64,000 nt of DNA from Actinernus sp. WN-2022 (GCA_030867875.1 JAOWCC010000936.1:18732095-18796094), one strand, 5' to 3'; counted from the first letter of the stretch, positions 1 to 9,298 are shown. A program made the numbers and translations. Notes: generated from the sequence alone by a model not told the origin.

Positions 1-7
1 TAAAATC

Positions 8-43
8 CTGAGCGGACAAGATGGAAAAATCTTGCCCGCTGAG
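8..43. repeat. Short imperfect hairpin at window edge
   Basis: CTGAGCGGACAAGAT at 8-22 is nearly the reverse complement of ATCTTGCCCGCTGAG at 29-43, and a third related word, ATCTTGCCCGCTCAC, lies at 73-87. This looks like the end of a small inverted-repeat element cut by the window edge. No target duplication can be seen, so the element type is not assigned. Confidence 0.4.
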
Positions 44-136
44 CAACCAATCAGATTGCAGCATTCAGAGTCATCTTGCCCGCTCACGGAGCTGCCATGT
101 AATAAGTAATCTTATTGTACATTTCATCATATTTTA

Positions 137-580
137 CGAGAACTGCTACCCGTAGAACGAAGAATATTTTTTAAAGATATTATTACTTACATTTAGGGCT
201 CTTAACAATACTGCTCCATTATATATTACTGAACTTCTAAATCTCTATGTACCATCTCGTTCTTTACGTTCATCATGTAAGAACCTACTTAAAGTTCCAA
301 AACACAACCTCAAGACATGCGGTGCAAGGTCCTTCTCAGTTTCTGCTCCTACCTTATGGAACTCACTACCACAAGTTAATTAACATTTTTAAGAGTCGAG
401 TTAAAACTTATCTTTTTAAACAAGCTTTAACCTTTCATCTTATATTAGTACTATATATATGAAAATTAATTATCTTACATAGAGTAAGTTTTCTAGTTAT
501 TTTGAATTAGTGATGTAAAGCGCCATCAGGTCATTTAGTGGAAATGGCACTATATATAAATTGCTTATTATTATATTAAT
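137..580 (+). pseudogene. Decayed 3' end of a LINE reverse transcriptase
   Basis: Three short frames in series read like the C-terminal tail of Jockey/CR1-type LINE ORF2. Frame one from 137 gives RELLPVERRIFFKDIITYI; frame two from 195 gives NNTAPLYITELL and, further on, GARSFSVSAPTLWNSLPQ; frame three to 462 gives NIFKSRVKTYLFKQALTF. These match the family's LHWLPV, APxYxxELL, RSFSVxAPxLWNSLP and FKSRLKTYLF stations in the right order. Two frameshifts (about 193 and 380) break it, so it is a relic. Downstream, 515-580 (GTAAAGCGCC... ATGGCACTATATATAAAT) resembles the 3' UTR of such elements and ends in a TTATTA-rich stretch. Family assignment is from recalled motifs; clade is not resolved. 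Confidence 0.7.
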
Positions 581-812
581 CTTCATTATTCGCTTTTTCG
601 TAGATATCCGGGCTAAAATATACAGTGCCGATAAATATATCCCACTCCATATGGAAGTAGTTCTCCTTTAATTTGCACCATAATATATTATTGTCTTGTG
701 AAGGTACGTAAGAGACTCCTTATTTTATTCTATTATTAAATATATAGGGTTATTCCCAAAAAATGTCGGTTTCCTGTCTTAGTACGAGTTATTGAAAAAT
801 GTTTAAAGGAGT

Positions 813-1290
813 CTAATTTATATCATATGCTTGGATGAAGTGAGATTTAATCTGTGTCTTAAACGATTTTGGAGGGAGTCATTTAAGATGTTCATCGATG
901 TTATTCCATAGAAGTACTGCAGCAAAGTGGATATTGAACTTCCCATAATTAGTTCTTACTGATTTAATATAATACGATGATTTTGAAGCAAGTCTAGTGT
1001 TGTTTTGATGTTTGGATGATATTGACTAAAAAAAATTCAAAAGCCTTGGGTAACAAATCATGATGGAACTGGTAAATAAAAATGAGATTATGGAAATAAA
1101 TAAGATCAATTAACTTGAGAATTTCAAGCTGATAAAAGAGAGGGTCTGAGTGTTTAGCTGGTTTAGACTGAAAAAGTAATGATACGCAAGGCCTTCTTCT
1201 GCTGGGTTATGATAGGTTTTAGAGTTGATTTGTAAGTGTTACACCACAGAAGTAGGCCATACATAAAGAAAGGATAAATTAATTGAATCC
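813..1290 (-). pseudogene. Decayed LINE reverse transcriptase C-terminus, opposite strand
   Basis: Read on the minus strand, the segment encodes LINE-like tail motifs: FHHDLLPKAFEFF, then YGKFNIHFAAVLLWNNIDEHLK (855-955, given here as landmark residues YGKF, LLWN and DEHLK), then SFKTQIKSHFIQAY. The family pattern is YGxFSIRxxGPxLWNxIPxxLK followed by FKxxLKxxLL. Several in-frame stops and shifts make it non-functional. It differs in sequence from the relic at 137-580, so it comes from another LINE lineage, and the two 3' ends face each other. The interval between them (581-812) shows nothing I can name. Confidence 0.55.
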
Positions 1291-1502
1291 TAGAACAATG
1301 GTGGTTATCAACCTCGTAACCAGGGTCTTGTCGGTCAAATTCAAGATGGCGGCTACTCCGAGAGAAGACCCTGATAAACCCTGAACTGTCACGTATTCTG
1401 ATTGGCTCTTCGATTATGACACAAGGATTGTTCTAACGATGCTTTTTATTGGCCAAACGGATCGGCAGGTACAAAATGCAGACTGAAAAATGCAGACTGC
1501 AG

Positions 1503-2862
1503 ACTGGAAAATGCAGACTGGAAAATGCAGACTGGAAAATGCAGACTGGAAAATGCAGACTGGAAAATGCAGACTGGAAAATGCAGACTGGAAAATGCAG
1601 ACTGGAAAATGCAGACTGGAAAATGCAGACTGGAAAATGCAGACTGGAAAATGCAGACTGGAAAATGCAGACTGGAAAATGCAGACTGGAAAATGCAGAC
1701 TGGAAAATGCAGACTGGAAAATGCAGACTGGAAAATGCAGACTGGAAAATGCAGACTGGAAAATGCAGACTGGAAAATGCAGACTGGAAAATGCAGACTG
1801 GAAAATGCAGACTGGAAAATGCAGACTGGAAAATGCAGACTGGAAAATGCAGACTGGAAAATGCAGACTGGAAAATGCAGACTGGAAAATGCAGACTGGA
1901 AAATGCAGACTGGAAAATGCAGACTGGAAAATGCAGACTGGAAAATGCAGACTGGAAAATGCAGACTGGAAAATGCAGACTGGAAAATGCAGACTGGAAA
2001 ATGCAGACTGGAAAATGCAGACTGGAAAATGCAGACTGGAAAATGCAGACTGGAAAATGCAGACTGGAAAATGCAGACTGGAAAATGCAGACTGGAAAAT
2101 GCAGACTGGAAAATGCAGACTGGAAAATGCAGACTGGAAAATGCAGACTGGAAAATGCAGACTGGAAAATGCAGACTGGAAAATGCAGACTGGAAAATGC
2201 AGACTGGAAAATGCAGACTGGAAAATGCAGACTGGAAAATGCAGACTGGAAAATGCAGACTGGAAAATGCAGACTGGAAAATGCAGACTGGAAAATGCAG
2301 ACTGGAAAATGCAGACTGGAAAATGCAGACTGGAAAATGCAGACTGGAAAATGCAGACTGGAAAATGCAGACTGGAAAATGCAGACTGGAAAATGCAGAC
2401 TGGAAAATGCAGACTGGAAAATGCAGACTGGAAAATGCAGACTGGAAAATGCAGACTGGAAAATGCAGACTGGAAAATGCAGACTGGAAAATGCAGACTG
2501 GAAAATGCAGACTGGAAAATGCAGACTGGAAAATGCAGACTGGAAAATGCAGACTGGAAAATGCAGACTGGAAAATGCAGACTGGAAAATGCAGACTGGA
2601 AAATGCAGACTGGAAAATGCAGACTGGAAAATGCAGACTGGAAAATGCAGACTGGAAAATGCAGACTGGAAAATGCAGACTGGAAAATGCAGACTGGAAA
2701 ATGCAGACTGGAAAATGCAGACTGGAAAATGCAGACTGGAAAATGCAGACTGGAAAATGCAGACTGGAAAATGCAGACTGGAAAATGCAGACTGGAAAAT
2801 GCAGACTCGAAAATGCAGACTCGAAAATGCAGACTCGAAAATGCAGACTCAAAAATGCAGAC
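1503..2862. repeat. 14-bp minisatellite, about 97 units
   Basis: The unit TGGAAAATGCAGAC repeats about 97 times with almost no variation. Variants occur only at the edges: units with TCGAAAATGCAGAC and TCAAAAATGCAGAC at 2807-2862, and a partial duplication of GCAGACT near 1492-1503. A 14-bp unit read in triplets gives a 14-residue period (MQTGKCRLENADWK on plus, FSSLHFPVCIFQSA on minus). No frame on either strand meets a stop, so open frames of 460-490 codons here are by-products and not genes. The other arm of the element carries only about nine diverged units (5303-5427). Confidence 0.95.
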
Positions 2863-3182
2863 CAGACAAAATCAATAAGAAACATCTATCGGTCTGTAAC
2901 AGCGACTCTGCAAGGCTTTAGATGACTTAGATCCTTATTTTTTTGGGTTATACACGTCTTATGCGGGGTCTTGCTTCTTTCTTGACTGCATGCCGGCGCC
3001 AGCCACGTCGTGTATGCGAGCCACGCCGAATACGAGCTTTTCATGACAACTGAGTTTCCTTAAAAAACAGAAAGAAAAAAGCTATATATTCCGAGGTATT
3101 TTGAATTATTTACTTACTTTGTAATTACGGTCGTATTTAGCCGGGTCCTGTCTTTGTTAAATTGATTCAGTCCCATCTTCTT

Positions 3183-3331
3183 TAGCCTGCTTGCAGGCGG
3201 TGGAGGGTGTTTTTTCGCGCAGCAAACGGATCATCGAAGCGGCCGCCATATTGGCCGAGCGTGATTGAGACCTGGGATCGAATGACAAATGGAGGGGGGT
3301 GGGGGAGAAGAAGCAGATCTGAAGCAGGCTA
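3183..3331. mobile_element. 149-bp MITE inserted in left foldback arm
   Basis: Ends TAGCCTGCTT (3183) and AAGCAGGCTA (3331) are exact reverse complements. CATCTTCTT flanks both sides (3174-3182, 3332-3340). The opposite arm, read in reverse from 4967-4993, has the uninterrupted site CCCATCTTCTTTTGTCC, so the insertion and its 8-9 bp target duplication are supported by a natural empty site. An 8-bp duplication would suggest hAT; the ninth base makes this ambiguous. No coding content. Confidence 0.8.
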
Positions 3332-3542
3332 CATCTTCTTCTGTCCACCATTTTAAATTTATTGTTATGCACAGGAAGCCCAAAGCAGCCTCTCCGATTA
3401 CATATAAATGTGGGTTTCCTGTTTGGTAAAGCGGACACCCTTGGGTCCGTAACTGGAACTGTCCGCTTACGGGAATAGTTCTCGTAAGCGGACACTTGTG
3501 GAATATGGGATGTGTCCGCTTAAGGGAGCTACAATAAAGACC

Positions 3543-3995
3543 CTGGGGGGTACTCAGAAGAGTTTTGGGTAGGGGTGTGCCGCGGAGACCTCAAAACCCT
3601 GACCCTATCCCAGACCTAAAAATGCCGTTTACCATACCCTATCCCAGACTTGAAGCAAAAAATCAATACCCTATCCCAGACGTGATCTTGTGATGTTTAC
3701 ACAGCATGACATTAGATACATGTATCAATGAGTCCAGATACCGAACAGTTTTTAATTACAATTACACTAGGAAAGCCGTTGTTTTGTTTTAATATGGTAT
3801 TTTAAGCTGTAGTGTAGTCGATAGAGCGCTTAGCATGGCGTCAACGACAAGTATATCAAAATCCATACCCTTTCCAGACCAAAACCGTAAAAAGGATACC
3901 CTATCGCAGACCTCGGCAGCTCAACTGACCATACCCTATCCCGCGGCACATGTACCCGTATAGCCCATATAAGGGAGTACCCCCCCCCCCCCCCC
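3543..3995. mobile_element. Short inverted-end element with CCCTATCCCAGAC repeats
   Basis: GGGGGGTACTC at 3545 mirrors GAGTACCCCCC at 3975-3985, and GTGTGCCGCGG (3576-3586) mirrors CCGCGGCACATG (3940-3951). Between them the word CCCTATCCCAGAC and variants recur at least five times (3603-3678, 3866-3945). I recall this arrangement as a common interspersed family in corals, but I cannot name it. It sits in the loop of the foldback-like element. No clear target duplication is seen. Confidence 0.6.
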
Positions 3996-4019
3996 AAAAA
4001 AAAAAAAAAAAAAAAAAAA
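3980..4019. repeat. C16-A24 homopolymer junction
   Basis: Sixteen cytosines run directly into twenty-four adenines at the right end of the CCCTATCCCAGAC element. The C run extends the element terminus. The A run could be slippage or a tail of unknown origin. Lengths here are error-prone in assemblies. Confidence 0.9.
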
Positions 4020-4099
4020 CGGGAATACAGCTGCAGGGATATGATGTCGTCATCATTGTGAGCTCATGTCGGTACATAAATCTGTACACACAAGAATTA

Positions 4100-4332
4100 G
4101 AATATATATTTGCAAATGGAAGACTGCTTCATTGCGCTTAAAGACTTGAGTTGCATGTCCACCAAGATATCATTGACGCGTGCAACGGCTTGAGACAGTC
4201 GCTCTTTTCCTTGCCAGTCAGAGAAGTCTGCAACTTCTTAGCAAGTTCCATCGCACCTTGTACAGAATTAACTTCTGGAACTCTCAGCGGCTGGTCAAAG
4301 TCCTCGATCGTCTCTTCATACAATACACAAGA
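4100..4332 (-). pseudogene. Tigger/pogo-like transposase C-terminal fragment
   Basis: Minus-strand reading gives YEETIEDFDQPLRVPEV, then VQGAMELAKKLQTSL from about 4323 down to 4215. After one frameshift it continues as ERLSQAVARVNDILVDMQLK and SLSAMKQSSI. An acidic segment, a helical AMELAKKL stretch and a final KQSSI are typical of the C-terminus of pogo/Tigger (DDE, CENP-B-like) transposases, many of which end in KQTTI-DFF. A stop lies just upstream (4333-4335) and there is no ATG. The catalytic domain is absent. It could be a captured exon of something else; the assignment rests on short motifs. Confidence 0.45.
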
Positions 4333-4905
4333 TTATTTGGATGACAGTTAACTTTACAGCCCTGTTTACAATACTGTAATTGCTCTAGAACTGTATCAAA
4401 TAAACCGATAAAGCGAATTGCGGAAAAGTTCTAAGCTAACACCGGTGTGAAGTTGATTGATTGCAACGTAATACTCATAATCGTTCTAGTAATGGGATTA
4501 TTCTGCTGGGGTGTCCACTTTATACGGATTGGGCGAGGTTTGTTGTTGGATCATGGGTGACTGGCCGCGCAGCAACAGATCTCACGGAGCAATACCTATG
4601 GCCGATTTTTTTTTTAGGTCTTAGATCCGTCTTTGAAACGTGGATAAGAGAGTTAGCACTCGTTCTCAAAAGGAGCTTTATTAAAACGTCACATGAACTA
4701 ACCCTAGGCCCCTACGACTTTATACCCCGTCAACGTTAACCGTTAACTGAAAAACGTTTCAAGCTTGAGCGCCCAGGAAAACGACGTTTAGTGTTGAGGA
4801 CTAGTTTGTGGCTTAAGTTCACAGGTAAAGGACGATCGTTTTAATAGACAAGAAAGTTCAAGAAAGTCCTTAATTCAGTTAATTGACTTAATTTAATAGC
4901 CCCTC

Positions 4906-5434
4906 CAAGAACAATTTATATATAATTGGAGAGGCTGATTTGGGCTTCCTGTGCATAGCAATAATTTTAAAATGGTGGACAAAAGAAGATGGGACTGAAT
5001 CAATTTAACGAAGACAGGACCCGGCTTAATACAAACGTAATTAAAAAGTAAGTAAATAATTCAAAATACCTCTGAATACATAGCTTTTCCTTTTTATTTG
5101 TTAAGGAAATATTGTCATGAAAAGCTCGTATTCGGCGTGGCTCGCATACACGGCGTGGCTGGCGCTGGCATGCAGTCAAGAAAAAAGCAAGACCCCGCAT
5201 AAGACGTGTATAACCCAAAAAAAATAAGGATCTAAGTCATCTAAAGCCTTGCAGAGTCGCCCTGTTACAGACCGATAGATGTTTCTTATTGATTTTGTCT
5301 GGTCTGCATATTCCGGTCTGCATATTCCGGTCTGCATATTCCGGTCTGCGTTTTCCAGTCTGCGTTTTCCAGTCTGCAGTCTGCATTTTCCAGTCTGCAG
5401 TCTGCATTTTCTAGTCTGCATTTTGTACCTGCCG
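4906..5434. repeat. Right arm of the foldback-like element
   Basis: This segment is the reverse complement of 2862-3408 plus 1463-1510, with about 10% difference by eye. It holds about nine 14-bp units (5303-5427) in mixed forms: three TCTGCATATTCCGG, two TCTGCGTTTTCCAG and several TCTGCATTTTCCAG. It lacks the 149-bp MITE present in the left arm, and so serves as its empty-site reference. Confidence 0.8.
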
Positions 5435-5993
5435 CCAAACGGATTGAGTCCAGAGAGATGAATTTGTATATAGATTCGATTGCTCAAATTTTATCAATAC
5501 AACGATTTTAAATAACCATTAAAACACGTTGTGTAGGTAGAGCGATAGATGAAGTGCATTACTGGGTAGTTTTCTGGTAAGTTTCATCAGTGAGAAAGCC
5601 AGAAGAAGCCGTTAAATCTGAACATGTGCTATCGATCTTTTCGCTTCAACGCTAACAGAAAATGAACGGCTCTTTAGGATTCTCTTCTAGCTTAGATACA
5701 TCCCGGTAGCTTTGTGATACTCTTCCACTGTTTCTTTATCCAAGTAAACTCCATTTCGAACTGTTTAGTAGACCTGTTTTCACTTCGCTGTTCGCCGCGT
5801 GGAAATACCGTTAATCGCATCTCGCTCTCGGGATACCTATGGTTTGTAGGCACGTGTTAACATTTCCATATTTAGCTTGGCCGCCATATTGGATGCCCAC
5901 ATCACGTGATTAAAATCTCCAGGGTCTTCTCTCGGAGTAGCCGCCATCTTGGATCTGACCGAGAAGACCCTGGGGACGAGGTTGGGTGGTTAT

Positions 5994-6581
5994 AACTAAT
6001 TTCAGCGTTTTTAGTCGTCCTAATATACAATTTTGGTAAAATATCTATCACGTGACCAACCACGTGATTACAAAAAAATGAAAAGTAAACTAAAAACAGG
6101 GTGGTATCATATCAAAATCATTGCACACAGAAGAGGACATTTCCTATTGGTCATCGCTTTGAAGTAAATGCGATTTTATTTCAGAGAGAGAACAACTTCA
6201 GTCGCATTGCAAGTTTATAATGTGGCTTACCTGTTGATACCAGAACTATACGAAGCAGAATTCTCTGCTTTCGTTTGAACGCTCCAAATTCTCTCCTACT
6301 GCAGCTCCGGCCATACCAAAGGTCACACAAGAAAAATAGTACAAAATCATGACGAAATGGAACTTAAACAGTGATTTGTACGACTCTAAACTTGAGAAAC
6401 CTCAATGTTTTATACACCAGAATACTGAAAATGCATTCGTCTATCTGAATTCAGCGGGAAGTAGTCAGTTCCGACATGCGTATTCAATCTAAACGCAGTT
6501 TTCCTCTGCTTGGTAGTTCCTAAACCAGTAACACCTTGTAAAAATTCTAATTTGTACGGTCTAAATCTTAATATAATCACT
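5994..6581. other. Unassigned interval
   Basis: AT-rich sequence with CACGTGACC/CACGTGAT words near 6050-6070. I see no convincing open frame, repeat border or RNA gene. Confidence 0.5.
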
Positions 6582-6585
6582 TTAA

Positions 6586-7046
6586 GTAATGGTCCAGATA
6601 AGAACTGTAGTGTCTACGGCAAGGAATGTTAAAAGGTGTTAATTTTCTATTATTCTTTCTCGTAATTTCATTGGTTGATACTTATAAATTCAATAGAAAC
6701 CCATCGAAATAATGCATTTTCATTCGATATTTTTTTGCGGTTTGAATTTATTTTTGATCAAACTAACTATAGTTTAATTTCGAAGAATATCGTATGTGGG
6801 GAAAGTTCTCAAATTTGCGATTGAAAAATGCTTTGTTTTCTCTATATCCGATTGGCTGGATGGTGGCTTCTCTGCGTTTTCACAGAAAAGAGCCAATAGC
6901 ATAAAAAATGCTTTATTTTCGAGATGTAGTTTGGACTGTAGATACCTCCTAAAGCACTTTAGGCATATTCAAGCAAAATCGTATGTGGGGGAGGCTCATT
7001 GCCGCAGAACAATGGATTCCACTACAGTTCTTATCTGGACCATTAC
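6586..7046. mobile_element. TTAA-flanked MITE
   Basis: GTAATGGTCCAGATAAGAAC begins at 6586 and its reverse complement ends at 7046; including flanks, 32 bases (6581-6612 against 7020-7051) are a perfect inverted repeat. TTAA lies at both borders (6582-6585, 7047-7050), the duplication signature of piggyBac and Kolobok transposons. The 461-bp body is AT-rich and includes GTATGTGGGG at 6792 and again at 6980 as an internal direct repeat. An 84-codon frame inside has no family likeness and is taken as chance. Non-autonomous element. Confidence 0.8.
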
Positions 7047-7050
7047 TTAA

Positions 7051-8842
7051 ACAGTTATCAGTTGCAGATTAGATGTTACTTAACTTTGATTTGAAGATAA
7101 GTGGAAGTCATATATCATATATCATTTGTTTTATAAGGCAAAAGAGCTCCCAAATCCATGTATTTTTGAGTGAAATGACTGGGCCGATACCGGAAGTGAG
7201 TCACCGGTTAGCAATATGTAGGCTTTTGTACGCAATGACTTTGATATGTGTATTTTAAGTAACGATTTTGTGTTTATCTGATTACACTTGTGGTTGACTT
7301 TAAAGATCTGTTCGGAATGTTTGACCCTGATAGACGGTATAAGGCGAAAATATAGAAAACAGGTCACGTGACCTTTTCTTGGAACCAATTTTCGCCATTT
7401 ATTTCCTCTTCAGTAATAAAAAGTCAACCATTCCGGACACATTCTCATTTCCCATAACAAGGTTAACATTTCGAACCGAAAATCTGAAACAAAACTAACT
7501 TCCGCCACCCCATTTAGATTTCTTTGTTTTATCAGCCTTGAGGTCACGTGACCTTCAAAACACCAAAATACCGATCCTTAAATGCTAAGACACACGATTA
7601 CAGTCTTACTGCAACGTTTTTGGGTATTTCATACATAAATGACAAATATATCGAATTTTGAATGTTTTATCAGAACTGCTCAAAAACAATGCCTTAACGT
7701 GCTTGAGATGGATATTCCAAATTCCTAATTGGAGAAACCCAGCGAAAGGGTCTGATTGCTGACTGAGTAGGCCAGGCATATTTTAAAAAAACGTTATAAT
7801 GTTTGCAAAGCAAGACCTATTCAACTATCTCAGTTGGTGACATTGTGATTGGAATTATTCGTTTCTAAACCAGTCTGAAAGCACTCGTAATGCTTCTCCA
7901 ACAGAGTAGTAATTTTGAGTGTGTCTATCATTATATTTATACTCAGCTTGTGATTGTGTGTATATATAGAGCGGATTTCAATTGACTGTCAGAAATGTTT
8001 TGGTTTTGCGTTTACTAAGCTTGTCCCATTGGCTGAGAAAGTAAACCAACCAATCAGATTCCAAAGTAAAACCAAACGCACATTGGTTTTCGTTTTGCTT
8101 TGGCTCGTCATTGGCTCACAGGGAAGCCATTTATGAGTTACTTGTGATTACTCGCTGCTATGATTGGCTGGCTGTGGGTAATTTGTGTTTGGTTTCACAA
8201 ACTCAACTGAACACCGCTCTATCTGTGTTGATAATAAGCTTCTTGGTTCCTCTCATACCTGTTATGATAACTATCTGGATGGTATGGGTAGTTAATCTGG
8301 TGCCAGCTACTTTGTTTTGTCGGCCCTGCCTCAAGTTTAAAAATTCGAGGGCGAAGCCCAACAATTTTAGACTTGATAAAACACGTGCTGTGAGTGGTTT
8401 AAATGGCTTCAAAAACGTTTTAAGAATGCAATGAAAGAAAGACGCACATCTCAAGAGAATGACATAAAGAAAATATTTTTTAGTAGGATAAAAAATGTGT
8501 TCTATTTTATTAGATATTTCTTCTACGGACTTTATGCCAACATCATTAGTGTCAGTATGTTCAATTGGTCGATTCACTTTGCATATTATTTATGTGATAA
8601 ATTAGGTCATCCGTTCCTCCGGCTACATATATATGCTGTTTAATCCCTCTGAATATCGAATCGGATAACATTGAAATGGTTCCTTCCGTACTCTCCTTCC
8701 GCTGAGTATGTCTACGTCGTGCTGTCTGCGCAGGGGTTTTGTGCCGACGGCCGTTTGCTGTGGCTGATCGTGTGATCTATCGGACATAACATCGTACCTC
8801 TTGTGAGGTCGATAAATTGAGAAGTGTTGCGAATTTGACTTG
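7051..8842. other. Unassigned interval with two CACGTG palindromes
   Basis: Mostly AT-rich. Two identical 14-bp palindromes AGGTCACGTGACCT occur at 7361-7374 and 7541-7554; E-box-like, function unknown. The stretch 7970-8190 contains several ATTGGCT/CCAAT words (8030, 8051, 8110, 8163) and looks like an old interspersed repeat. Short open frames here lack recognisable domains. No gene called. Confidence 0.4.
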
Positions 8843-8847
8843 CTGCA

Positions 8848-9186
8848 CCACAGGAAGCCCAAGCTCTGTTTATGTAAATTTAATTTATAAGGGTTTGTAT
8901 GGGAATTTTTTAATCTGGCTTTTCGATAAATATACTGTAATAAAGTGAATAAAACTTACCTGGTGTCTATGATCTGTGTCTGTACGTAGTTTCAGCGAAT
9001 TTGGGATTCAAAATTCGCCCAAATTCTCTGAAACTACGTACAGACACAGCCAAGACACAGATCATAGACACCAGGTAAGTTTTATTCACTTTATTACAGT
9101 ATATTTATCGAAAAGCCAGATTAAAAAATTCCCATACAAACCCTTATAAATTAAATTTACATAAACAGAGCTTGGGCTTCCTGTGG
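8848..9186. mobile_element. 339-bp near-perfect palindrome
   Basis: The left arm 8848-9005 and right arm 9018-9186 are reverse complements, with one base difference (CGAATTTGGG against AGAATTTGGG) and one 11-base indel (TTGGCTGTGTC, right arm only). The loop is only 12 bases (9006-9017). CTGCA borders both ends (8843-8847, 9187-9191), a possible 5-bp target duplication. The ends CCACAGGAAGCCC share ACAGGAAGCCCAA with the inner arms of the foldback-like element at 3370 and 4938. It would fold into a very stable hairpin as RNA or a cruciform as DNA. Confidence 0.85.
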
Positions 9187-9298
9187 CTGCACTTGACTCG
9201 ACGTTGTTTTCCTGACTGTGAGTTAGTTCTCCTGGTTAGTTCCCGTGTAGATGTGTTTGCCACGTCATTTTCGTAGTTAATTGACATTTGAAATGCTA

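Larger units (their letters stand above)
1463..5434. mobile_element. Foldback-like element nested in the outer element
   Basis: Ends are CGGCAGGTACAAAATGCAGA at 1463 and its exact reverse complement ending at 5434 (22-bp perfect match, then continued similarity). A 10-bp direct repeat, CCAAACGGAT, flanks it (1453-1462, 5435-5444). The paralog at 11926-11935 has the single-copy empty site. Inverted arms run 1463-3408 and 4906-5434. They share a tandem 14-bp repeat zone, a GC-rich zone (2945-3050 against 5110-5215) and an inner zone with ACAGGAAGCCCAA. Arms made of short tandem repeats plus a 9-10 bp duplication recall Foldback (FB) elements and some Mutator-like elements. The loop (3409-4905) carries other repeats and a transposase scrap but no intact gene. 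Confidence 0.82.
1309..5984 (-). mobile_element. Outer terminal-inverted-repeat element, enlarged by insertions
   Basis: The left end begins CAACCTCGT (1309) and the right end closes with ACGAGGTTG (5984). Each terminus continues into the same stretch with GGTCTTCTCGGTCAGATC and AAGATGGCGGCTAC, in inverted orientation. A perfect 9-bp direct repeat, GGTGGTTAT, flanks it at 1300-1308 and 5985-5993: a target-site duplication. A compact relative at 11325-12067 is colinear with its outer parts (1309-1462 plus 5435-5984, reversed) but lacks 1463-5434, showing that the inner 4 kb is a later insertion. No transposase is visible, so it is non-autonomous. A 9-bp duplication fits Mutator-like elements, but other superfamilies are not excluded. 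Confidence 0.85.

Noticed and set aside
1446..2925. Open frames of 460-490 codons on both strands
   Set aside because: They arise because the 14-bp unit lacks stops in all frames; no non-repeat coding sequence, no domain and no splice context.
3157..3495. 112-codon minus-strand open frame
   Set aside because: It overlaps the inserted MITE and the foldback arm; the frame is created by joining two mobile elements.
1309..5984. Calling the outer element an hAT transposon
   Set aside because: The target duplication is 9 bp at both independent copies, whereas hAT makes 8 bp.
6796..7050. 84-codon open frame
   Set aside because: Lies inside the TTAA-flanked MITE and ends in its terminal inverted repeat.
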